Shown here piece by piece: positions 37,175 through 46,247 of a DNA stretch of 64,000 nt (its first letter is position 1; each line of letters begins with the position of its first letter). A program made the position numbers and the translations under genes. The DNA is from Aphis gossypii (taxonomy: Eukaryota > Arthropoda > Insecta > Hemiptera > Aphididae), in the NCBI RefSeq assembly GCF_020184175.1, contig NC_065533.1:57512351-57576350 (forward strand), given 5' to 3'. The notes under the pieces are model-generated. The model was given only the letters and a program-made list of their open reading frames with translations. It was not told where the DNA came from and did no database searches.

Positions 37175-38476
37175 AATGTCATTTGATTCCCAATTTAACA
37201 TGCAGATATTTTAAACTGGTAAGTTATAACTTATAACAATTTAATTTTTATCAAAATTAAATTAAATTAAGTATTATTTGTTTATAAAAATATATTTTTA
37301 ATTTAATCCACTATGTGTTTAGAATTACGGATTTGCTAATTAAATATTTATTCTTAGATATAATATTATTCTAAATCATTCAAATTATAAAATATGTATA
37401 TTTTTACTTCAATTATAAACTTCCTCTTGTAGTTAGAAGCTCTATTAAAACTAGATATAATTAATAATAAGCTAAAATCAGAATGACAAATAACCTATAT
37501 CACAATTTTATAATACTCGTATATGAGTATCCTATTAAACATAATAAATTATTTTTTTTTCATTTTATGGCTTGTATTTCAATAGGTACTGTATTAAATA
37601 TAATATATACTCAATCTAAAATACTGTAAAATATTGTCGTATTTTAATTTTCATACAAAAACAAAAAATATATAAATTAATAAACATCAATACAAATCGT
37701 AGAAAATTATACAGATTTTTAAATATTTGTAAATATTAACAAATATAATAAATAATATTAATAATAATAATAAATAATAAATGAAAAAAAAAATTAAATA
37801 ATTAAAAAATAATAATAATAATTAAAATAATTTTATATTATTTTTTTTATATTTTATTTATTTTACATTTCAATTAAAGCAGAGCTTATTGTAACAGATA
37901 TTATACATACAGGATTTCATCAATTAATTATCTACACAATAAATAATCTGACTAAAAAGTTTTTGTTAATCAAATTAAATATCTGAGTGGAGTGATATAA
38001 ATGCGTTGATATAAAAATATGTTGTTTTTTTTGTCATCACATTTTGAGGTAAAAAATAAATATTTTTGGGGTAGTTTATGCTAGCAATTAGTGATGTTCG
38101 GGCCGGGAGCGTAAAGCTGTAATACGCGCGCACCGGACACAAACTACTTCATAGCGCACGCACACACCGACCGACTTGTGTAAATGTGTATACGTGTATT
38201 ATAGCGACTCAAAGGAAGTGGACGGGGTCGCCGAGCAAGACCAGAGAGTGCTAGTGTGTGGTGGTGGTGTGTGTAGGTGTGTATGATTGTGGGTGTGTGT
38301 ACTTAAATACTAAAGAAAAAGGGTAGCTAATAATATAATAAAATGGTAAAACAAAATGTGGTAACTAGCGTTGCTGTATTAGGGTAGTAACTGATGAATA
38401 TATATGTAAAAAATTCACAGCAACACGTAAATATAAAATAATAGTTTCATAAACAAAAAAGATAATAATTACCTAC

Positions 38477-39115
38477 GGCCCTTCTGGCCCAACACGTAAA
38501 AAATTAATAATAATATAGCCCTTGTGGCTCAACAATATAAAATATAATAAATTAAATTGCCAGTTTGGCACAGCCAATAATAATAATAATAACAGTACCA
38601 ATAGGCAATAATAAAATAATAGGTAAAAATATAAATAATAATAAATAAATAAAAACTCACAATTTGTGGAGCACTGCTGGCCAGCCGCTACCTAAAAAAG
38701 CCTTTAAAATAATTGCACACACACACGAAATAATTTAAATAACACACAAAATAAATAGATGACAGGTACAATTATTGTCTTAATAAAAAATCACAAATTA
38801 CGGCGATTAACGCGCGTACACAATGTAAATACCGAAGGTAGCGATTCGCGCTTACAATAAAATAAATAGGTACCTATAATATAAAATATGGCGATTAGCG
38901 CCAATGAAATATAATAATAATAAAAAGTAGCGATTCGCGCTCACAATATAAATAATAAAGGTTGGCGATTAGCACACACTATATATAATATAATATAATA
39001 ATAAAACAAGTTGACGATTAGCGTCCAAGCAAATACAATAATAAATGTGGCGATTCGCGCCCACGACTTTATATTTTGCACAAATAAAAAACCAACACGG
39101 CGATAAAAATGCGTT
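38477..39115. repeat. Array of short GC-rich hairpins separated by A+T-rich spacers
   Basis: At least ten short self-complementary motifs stand in A+T spacers of about 20-35 bases. The first group is GGCC-CTTCT-GGCC (38477), AGCC-CTTGT-GGCT (38517) and TGCCA-GTT-TGGCA (38558), spaced 40-41 bases. The second group centres on a CGATT core at 38802, 38840, 38890, 38929, 38964, 39011, 39047 and 39098. Its stems vary but stay complementary: GGCG-ATTAG-CGCC, TTGACG-ATTAG-CGTCCAA (one bulge) and AGCG-ATT-CGCGCT. The sequence lies in the intron between the 44-base exon and the long coding exon. Confidence 0.7.
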
Positions 39116-39813
39116 TATGCGTAAACGCTGGAGAGAGACTGAATAATAATATAAAAACGTATGCCTTTGGCTATGGTAATGATATAATATAATTGATAAT
39201 AATTGGACGATGGCCGATAGCTCGTCGGCAGGTAACTTACATAATAATTCACGGCGACAATATAATAAACGAAGATGACATGTAAGTATAATAATTACGG
39301 ACACGTAAAATAAACAAACAAAAATAACGGACGGCGGACAACGGACGATAAAGCGGTGTTGCATAACATTATTGTATAATTCAAATTTAACACTCCTATA
39401 ATATATAATAATGATCCATACAGCACCTAATGTATAGCAGAGCGGTACCCAATTACCCGCTTTTTATAATTAAATATAAGCTACATATTATAAATATATA
39501 ACATTTGGTTTATTAATTAGTTTGGTCTCAAACCAAAGTTAAAAAATTTTAATGTATTATGTTTATTTTAAAACTTCAGATATTTATTTATATAATTATA
39601 ACGGACAAAATGTCTTCTTAAAAAAAATAATATTGATAACAAAAAATATATAACAAACTAAAAAAAAAAAGTTCAAGATGCCATAAAATAGATTAAGTTT
39701 AAAAATGTTAAATAAAGCAATTTTCTAAACAAAATACAGTTATCTATTTATGAATATATATTATTGATGGTAATTTCTTATTTTAGGTTTGAAATATTAT
39801 CAAAAACATTAAA

Positions 39814-41367
39814 ATGTGGTCTAAATATAATCTTGGTGAAAAGAAGAACATCTTTTTTAACCATGAAGTACATTTCAAAAAAGACATAGAAACAGTTATA
39901 CAAACAAACAGTAATATGTTTTCTAGACAATGTACTGTAGTGTTGGGCCCTGCTATTAATTTGGATAAATTGAAGAAGTATGCTAGAAAAGCTCCAGAGG
40001 AATTTACCTTTGGACTGAACCAAAGATACCCCAAACGAAGAAAACCTAATGATTATCAAGATGGATATAGTGATTATTTAGGACCATTTGATTATGATCA
40101 TCTAACTAGCAAATCAATTAGAAACTTATGTAAATATAAAAAGTTTTGTCATAGAAAATTGTTTAAAACTTCATACAAATATTCAAAATTGAATCCAGAT
40201 ATTGTTATAGATTTTATCAAGATTCCATCTATACATAAACTCACTAAGCTACTGGATTTAATGTATAATGATTCTTTACATCGCCTGTGCTCAAATGATT
40301 TAGGGGGACGTGAAAAAAAGATTATTCAAATGTCCAAAGAACTTAAAACGTTTTTATTTGATTTATGTTATCATAAATTCCTTACATTTTGGGGACCTGA
40401 ATTAGAGTTTGCTAAAAGTAAATTGGATTTATTTGTCTTGAAAGAATACAAGCGACTCAGACGTTCATATATTAAAAATGCAAGAGCTAATACAACTGTA
40501 GATAGCCCGAACTTAAGAAAATTTATAATGTGCAATGGCGGTTTGATAAGGTATGCTAAGAAACCACAAATAGTTAGATGTTTTTATATAATTAATACCT
40601 TCTGCTCAATCCTAGTGAAAAAATCTTGTAGATTAATTCGAAGAGCGCTTATGAAGAAAAGTCGTAGAGGTAGTAATAAAGGTATAAGAAAACCAATATT
40701 TTTTAATTGTGTACACCCTGATATTGAAATACTGCGTCTCAAACTATACCATGAAGGTACGACCATTAGAAAAACGTTTATGGAAATTATTGACGAATAT
40801 AAACACATAACAAAAAACAGTAGACTTACTTTTTCTCAAATATCTGATATACGATGCGGTTATGAACGTATACTTAATCCTGGGGAATGTATAGATAAAT
40901 TAGATTTGGAAAAATGTGCAAATGAAAATTACAATTATGAATGTTTTCAAAACGGCACTGATTTAAATCATACTATTATTTTTAACGATCTCACTACGGT
41001 TAATAATGATGATTTTGATTTAGAATTAGATGATTCTGATATTAAACCAGAGAATGTATTAAATGAATCTGACATGATTCCTAACTTTTCTGGTTTCGTA
41101 TCAACTACCGTTGTCAATCAAAAGGCTGATAAACTTCCACAACATATAATTGATTGGGTTGAAGAAGTTCGATCTCGTAATTACTTTAGATACAAATTAG
41201 AAACATTAAATGGAATATATATTGCAGATAATTTAAATGAGTCCGCCGAATTAATAGAGAAAGAAGTTCATACAAAATTTACTTCCAATGAAGATCCCAA
41301 CATTCAAAATGAAAAGGAAACTTTGAGCCATTGTTTGGAAGAATTAAAATGTCCACGGATAGTTTAA
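39814..41367 (+). CDS. Long ORF A of an unrecognised two-ORF gene (517 aa)
   Basis: An intact 517-codon frame starts at ATG 39814, 27 bases after a good acceptor (TTATTTTAG, 39786), and is preceded by an in-frame TGA. I recognise no domain. Residues 1-300 are basic and helix-rich (KYARKAPEEF, YPKRRKPND, RLIRRALMKKSRRGSNKG). Residues 395-420 are acidic (DDFDLELDDSDIKPENV). There is no signal peptide or membrane segment, so an intracellular, perhaps nuclear, protein is inferred. Two blocks resemble parts of ORF B downstream: residues ~178-275 (CNGG, YIINTFCSILVKK) and ~447-495 (IDWVEE, FRYKLETLNGI). The stop overlaps ORF B by 19 bases in the -1 frame. A frame this long in such A+T-rich DNA is very unlikely by chance. 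Confidence 0.8.
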   Translation: MWSKYNLGEKKNIFFNHEVHFKKDIETVIQTNSNMFSRQCTVVLGPAINLDKLKKYARKAPEEFTFGLNQRYPKRRKPNDYQDGYSDYLGPFDYDHLTSKSIRNLCKYKKFCHRKLFKTSYKYSKLNPDIVIDFIKIPSIHKLTKLLDLMYNDSLHRLCSNDLGGREKKIIQMSKELKTFLFDLCYHKFLTFWGPELEFAKSKLDLFVLKEYKRLRRSYIKNARANTTVDSPNLRKFIMCNGGLIRYAKKPQIVRCFYIINTFCSILVKKSCRLIRRALMKKSRRGSNKGIRKPIFFNCVHPDIEILRLKLYHEGTTIRKTFMEIIDEYKHITKNSRLTFSQISDIRCGYERILNPGECIDKLDLEKCANENYNYECFQNGTDLNHTIIFNDLTTVNNDDFDLELDDSDIKPENVLNESDMIPNFSGFVSTTVVNQKADKLPQHIIDWVEEVRSRNYFRYKLETLNGIYIADNLNESAELIEKEVHTKFTSNEDPNIQNEKETLSHCLEELKCPRIV

Positions 41368-43487
41368 TACAAGAAAGAACTGTCACAATCAATCAAGATA
41401 GGGACATTTATACCGATAGTTTAGAAGAAAAATCTGTTATAAATTATTCAGAAGCAGAAACATCTGAAAATTTAGAAAAAAAAATTCCCATGGTGAATTT
41501 AGAAAAAGATATTTCCATGGTGAATTCAGAACAAAAAAATTTAATTGGTGTTTTAGTGAAAAAAACTTCTACAAATAACTCAGAAGAAGATGAAGAAGTA
41601 GATGAAGAAGTAGAAGACGAAGAAGAAGATGATGATGAAGATGACGATGAAGATGATTTTGATGGCGATATTAATGACAGTGATGATAATAATGATGATG
41701 ATAATGAGGGAAGAGAAGGAGGAAGAGAAGTATCAACTATAAATAATACTTCAGAAGAGAAAAATATTTGTTCAAAGATGTCGGCAATAAATGCATATTT
41801 CAAAAAAATTCTATTTAGACAATCATTGCAAGTATACAAATCAGAAAGAAAAGTTTTGAGACGCCTTGTAAATGGAGGTAAGATAAGTCGAAAGTTACTT
41901 GCTAAATTAGGTTTACCAGTGGAATTGTTTCAACAAATTATATACTATGGGGGTTTAAGATTGGCAATTCGTAAAGAGCTACGTTTTCATCATTTAGAAT
42001 TCATAAGCGATAAAAAATATAAGAAACTATTAAAGTCAATAAAACGTAATAATAGTATGGTACAACAATTTTTTACATTTAATGGAGTAGTAAACTTTTT
42101 AATTTGGCCATTGGGTAAAGATATTGTTAATAGTATTATTCCACACTGTAGTCCAATTATTAACACTTTATTTGTGTTTGTTAAAGATGTCATTTCTAAA
42201 TTTTGCGAAAAGGTAAAAATATTTTTACGTGAATCTGGTTTAACAATCGTATTAAACAAAGAATCTCTTTTTGAAAATTTATGTAATGAACAGATAAGAA
42301 AAGATGCTTTTACAACTGAGCAATCACTGGAATATGCAAATATCAATAATCCTCATGTGTCAGAAAAATTAATCACTGGACATCTAGATTTAACAAATAC
42401 ATCATGTTGTATTAAGAAAAATAGTTCTAATGCAGAAATATGCAAGAGTATGATTAATATCTTAAAATCAGATAATTCTAGCTTACTGTCTTGGGAAGAA
42501 TGTAATAACTTCAATAAGTTCAAATCTAAACTTTTGCAAGTTGGTCTTCCATTACCAATAGAGAAAGACAATACTATGTATGGTGCAAAATTTATTGAAC
42601 TGTATGTAAGATGGTTTTGTGAGGAATACCTTCGAGGCGACCAATTTTATAAATTGGCTATAAGTATCTTGAAAAATATTGTTATTCAAATCAATACTGT
42701 TGACGAAGTTGATATGGCAATCGATAACGCGTTAATCATATTGTATCAAGATCCATGTTTTGCAAAGGTCTATAAATCATATATTAATGCAAAAAATCCC
42801 AAATGTTTGACTAGCTCAAAATTTGAAAATTCTAGCAATGACAAAAATCATAGTGATTATAAAGATTGCAATAAAAGAGGTATTGAAGAAGTAAACATTG
42901 AACCAGTGAATGTTAAAACAAATACGATAGACGCCGATAATGTTGAAATGTCATCTGTTATTAGCGAAGTTTCCACATCTAATGTGTTTGATGAATTAAA
43001 TAATATTCAAGTTAATGGTTCAGAGGCTTCAAATCCACAATGTTTAAATTATAACTCAAAAAATGATTTTATTCATGATTTTTCAAAATTATTAAGTGAA
43101 AATGGCGATGGCGCGTCTAATAATTTGTTTGAAAATATCGATGTCGATGAAAATAATCTATTTAATACTGGCTTTATAAATATTGATGATTCTAATTGTA
43201 ATCCTCTACAGTTCAATGAAGCTAATCCATTTGATGATTTTACAATAACTAAGTTGTTCGATGATAATATTCCACTTGAAACTCATTCGGTTAATGACAT
43301 GTTAGAAATAAACTTACAATTTCAACAAGATAAGAACACAGAAGAAGTTTCACTGATATCCTCATGTGATGAACTTGTTAATTATGCAGTGAGCGATGAA
43401 ATAAGTCTTGAAGATCTTAATATGGCGGCAGTTAGTTACGAATATGGTTTTGATAATGCTGGGGTTCTATCGCCTCCTTACAATTAA
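41349..43487 (+). CDS. Long ORF B of an unrecognised two-ORF gene (712 aa)
   Basis: A 712-codon frame starts at ATG 41349 (TTAAAATGT), 16 bases before the ORF A stop, in the -1 frame relative to it. Residues 1-75 are Ser/Glu/Lys-rich with repeated PMVNLEK/SMVNSEQ units. Residues 78-120 form an almost pure Glu/Asp tract. Residues ~145-300 are basic and helical (KSERKVLRRLVNGGKISRK, KKYKKLLKSIKR, PIINTLFVFVKD). Residues ~410-480 are conserved-looking (IELYVRWFCEEYLRG, FYKLAISILKNI). The C-terminal 200 residues are Asn/Asp-rich and acidic with bulky hydrophobics (NPFDDFTITKLFDD), like acidic activation regions. Translation could use reinitiation, leaky scanning or frameshifting; no canonical slippery heptamer is visible in the overlap. 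A sequencing indel splitting one long ORF is the alternative. The function is unknown. Confidence 0.8.
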   Translation: MSTDSLIQERTVTINQDRDIYTDSLEEKSVINYSEAETSENLEKKIPMVNLEKDISMVNSEQKNLIGVLVKKTSTNNSEEDEEVDEEVEDEEEDDDEDDDEDDFDGDINDSDDNNDDDNEGREGGREVSTINNTSEEKNICSKMSAINAYFKKILFRQSLQVYKSERKVLRRLVNGGKISRKLLAKLGLPVELFQQIIYYGGLRLAIRKELRFHHLEFISDKKYKKLLKSIKRNNSMVQQFFTFNGVVNFLIWPLGKDIVNSIIPHCSPIINTLFVFVKDVISKFCEKVKIFLRESGLTIVLNKESLFENLCNEQIRKDAFTTEQSLEYANINNPHVSEKLITGHLDLTNTSCCIKKNSSNAEICKSMINILKSDNSSLLSWEECNNFNKFKSKLLQVGLPLPIEKDNTMYGAKFIELYVRWFCEEYLRGDQFYKLAISILKNIVIQINTVDEVDMAIDNALIILYQDPCFAKVYKSYINAKNPKCLTSSKFENSSNDKNHSDYKDCNKRGIEEVNIEPVNVKTNTIDADNVEMSSVISEVSTSNVFDELNNIQVNGSEASNPQCLNYNSKNDFIHDFSKLLSENGDGASNNLFENIDVDENNLFNTGFINIDDSNCNPLQFNEANPFDDFTITKLFDDNIPLETHSVNDMLEINLQFQQDKNTEEVSLISSCDELVNYAVSDEISLEDLNMAAVSYEYGFDNAGVLSPPYN

Positions 43488-44999
43488 ATGTTATCAGGTA
43501 TATCAAAAACTAATTGAAAAAATAGATAATTTAAAAATTATTAATTAATAATTAGAATCTATCTATAGTAAACTTTTGTTTGTTAATTAATAATTTTTAT
43601 TTGTTTACAATTATTAAAAGTAAAACTTCACTCTTACTATCTTTATTATAATATTTTTTGAATTTATTGTGTTTTTAATGTGAACACTACAATTCATAAA
43701 ATCTATGATTTTTTAAATATTTTTATTTTTGTTAATATGAATTGTTAAAGTAATACTTATATAATATGTAAAAATGTATGCAATCATACTATTTGTGTTA
43801 AAGTTAAAATATTAAATTTCTTTTTTCTTTTTTATTTATACATATTATTTAATAATGTGTTTGCATTTATATTATCCATTATATTATGTGAAATGTATAA
43901 AAATAATGTTACATATAGTACAAAAAGTAGCTAGTAAGAATTATTTATTATTTAATTATTTCGACAATTTGATTATCAATTCAGATTAGATTAAATTAAA
44001 TTAATTTAAAATGAGTTTTTAGAATTGTTATTATTACAAATGTTACACAAACTGATTTATTTTTTAGAAATAATGTTAAGTTTATTTGAAAATCTATATG
44101 AAACAACTATTAACTATTAAAATTGATTAATTTTTTTTTTCATTAACTGTTCATGATTTAAGAAATAATAATTAAATTGTTCTTCAATCTTAGACATAGA
44201 AAGAATAGTAGATTTCATACATTTATTTCTTATCAAATATTGTCAGTAATTTAAATGAGTACAAACAATTTAATGATCATATTTTTATTTCTATACCCAT
44301 TTTATTCTATAAAATATATTATATTATTTTTTTTGTTTTAATTTTTATTTGGAGGTCATAAAAAACATTATAGCTACTTATTATTCATTTAATTGTGAAT
44401 GATTTTTTTTTTATTAGATAATCTTTCTTGTAATAATTTCAATGTTAGTACTTTAAAAAGTGATTTTATTGATAGGCTCCACTTATGGTGCTTTATATAT
44501 TTTATTACATTTTTTTGTTTATTTATGTTATTTGATTTGTCAAAATAATATTTTGTTTTTTTTTTTTATTTTAATTTCAGATACCTATAATTGATATTTA
44601 TATTTTACTGCCATAATATGTTATTAAATACCCTTTGTTAGTTGTTAATACAAAATATGTAATAAGTTGTTTGTCCCGACGTTTCGGAAAGTTTGCCGTA
44701 TTAGCTACAATATATACCATCCAGATCTTGTAATGTATAAATGATCAACATTTAAATATACATTTATATTATTTTTTATTTTATGTCAATAGCTCTTGAA
44801 ACGAATCGTTAATTATTTTGTTTTTTGTTATGATCTACGGTGTATCGGTATAAACAATTTATTTATTATGTACTTACAATATTTTAGTACCTGTTTATAT
44901 TAAATGATGTTCTTTAATCACACACTTATTCTATTTTTGTTAACATGTTTTTTATGCGTGATGTGATATTTAATTAAATAAATATCAATACATTCGAAT
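43488..44999 (+). other. Predicted 3'UTR with intron and poly(A) signal
   Basis: Eleven bases after the ORF B stop, TTATCAG|GTATAT (donor after 43498) could open a 3'UTR intron. A good acceptor (T-run, then TTAATTTCAG) ends at 44580. An AATAAA lies near 44,977 in TTAATTAAATAAATATC. The exon-like part 44,581-44,980 includes a mixed-composition block (TCCCGACGTTTCGGAAAG). If used, the junction lies close to the stop. This comes from splice signals only. Confidence 0.35.
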
Positions 45000-45809
45000 T
45001 GTAAATGTATTTTTGTAATCTGGTTTAGTGGACGTGTTTTCCAAAATAATTGAGTTTTAGTTTTATATTATAAAACGTTATATATTGTGTACGTTTTATA
45101 ATTAAGTGTTAAGACTGATAATATTGTATAATTATTATATTATGATGATACCTACTATATCGTACTTTTGTTTGCTGAGTTCGATTTGTTTAGAGGTGTT
45201 GCTATAAGAAACAAATTCATAAAATACTTTTCGGCTAATTATTTCTTAAAGCACACTGACATCAAATTGAGCTTCTAAAAGTTATTATTTGATGATTTTT
45301 TATTATATTTACATAATATTTTAAGTTCTAAAATATGTATCCATTCTCTATTATGTGTAATCCTATTTGATTTTACTCTTATATCATAATTATTTAATTG
45401 AGTTACTATATTGTTATTATCTAAATTTAACTGTAATTTAATAAATAATGTCGAAAATCATTATATTATGCTATAATTGTGCCTATAATAATGTTTCGAT
45501 CTAATATATGTGTTTTAATACTGATTTCTTATCGAGTTTTAACTGTTTTTAATAGCATCCAATTTCCTAAAAAATGTTTAGTGTGACACTCAGGGTCAAC
45601 TCCAAAAAAAGAAGATAGTTTTATAAATATTTACACTATTTACAGACATACAGTACGTATTCAACACAACCCACTGTAATGTGTGAAATGAAAAAAAACA
45701 TGTTTGTTACAAACAGCACTATAGTCTTCATCGACAGTCGATTATTCGAGTTTTACAACTTTCCGTTTAAACTAATAGCCCGCGCCTTTTCGGTAGAATG
45801 TATACGCTG
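45000..45809. other. Intergenic, A+T-rich
   Basis: I see nothing recognisable here. Confidence 0.35.
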
Positions 45810-46000
45810 CAGTGGTTCTCAATTGGTGGTCAGCGGATTAACGTTATGCGGGGAGCCGCGGTTTTGTGCGCTTGACGGTACATCTAACTCATCTAAGCCG
45901 CTGTCATTAATTTATGACTTACCTCCCCCCCACAGATCCACGAATCAATATTTAAGTTTTAGACAAGGGTCCGTGGATTCATTCTAATTGGGAACCATTT
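45810..46000. mobile_element. Probable hAT-like short element
   Basis: The left end CAGTGGTTCTCAATTGGTGG and the right end read inward, AAATGGTTCCCAATTAG, form imperfect inverted termini of hAT type around about 190 bp of CpG-containing sequence. A clean 8-bp duplication was not found (TATACGCT and TATAGCGT are similar but one base out of register). Confidence 0.5.
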
Positions 46001-46163
46001 TTATAGCGTATACCATGTAGATACGAGTACGATCATTGGTTAGCTTACGTTTTGACGATTTACGAAATATTGTAATATTTCCGTATCACGCGAACGGGGT
46101 ACGTCGTCAGTGGTTAGGTATAGACGAATGGGACGATTCTTCTTGACAATTTCCCCGTGGAAG

Positions 46164-46247
46164 ATGAATAAGTATTGTGCCTCTTATTGCTTCAACGAAA
46201 CAACAAGTCGATATGGTGATCGAAGCGACACTGTTCGTATATCATGA
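46164..46247 (+). pseudogene. THAP-zinc-finger-like N-terminal fragment
   Basis: A 27-codon frame, MNKYCASYCFNETTSRYGDR and seven more residues to TGA, has the look of the start of a THAP domain: short Met-x-x-Tyr-Cys, a second Cys close by, then Asn and Thr. The family's later His/Cys and AVPTIF-like elements do not follow in frame. It could be a first exon (a GT lies in CTGTTCGTATAT) or a transposon-derived scrap, as P-element-type transposases begin with THAP. Confidence 0.3.

Larger units (their letters stand above)
30138..37218 (+). other. Predicted 5' exons of the two-ORF gene with a spliced upstream ORF
   Basis: An ATG at 30138 opens a frame (MSLCPFKKTFSLV) to a CAG|GTAATC donor after 30243, in phase 1. 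A 44-base exon at 37175-37218 has a good acceptor (TTTTATTTTCAG) and donor (CTG|GTAAGT). Joining them keeps the frame open through ECHLIPNLTCRYFKL and ends it in phase 0. The next exon (39787) then gives GTT TGA, so a 52-residue upstream ORF would stop 20 bases before the start of the first long ORF. In isolation the small exon also holds a 12-codon ORF. The exons are inferred from splice signals only. Confidence 0.35.

Noticed and set aside
38802..39115. CRISPR-like spacing of repeats
   Set aside because: The motifs are too short and variable, the spacers are low-complexity A+T, and the genome is eukaryotic.
38969..39364. 131-codon minus-strand frame through the hairpin array
   Set aside because: Repeated ANRQ/ANRH motifs come from the repeated CGATT hairpins. 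Composition is otherwise Tyr/Leu/Ile-rich as expected by chance, with no family match.
38096..39392. Possible solo LTR (TG...CA) around the hairpin array
   Set aside because: No matching 4-6 bp target duplication and no primer-binding or polypurine features could be found.
41331..41348. Non-ATG start for ORF B at the upstream TTG
   Set aside because: The first ATG (41349) is 18 bases downstream and is the reasonable eukaryotic start.
41338..41367. Programmed -1 frameshift at GAATTAAAATG
   Set aside because: No X_XXY_YYZ heptamer in the right frame and no obvious downstream pseudoknot. Reinitiation is simpler, although not proven.
41444..41839. Minus-strand frame rich in serine opposite ORF B
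   Set aside because: It is the antisense shadow of the GAA/GAT acidic tract of ORF B.
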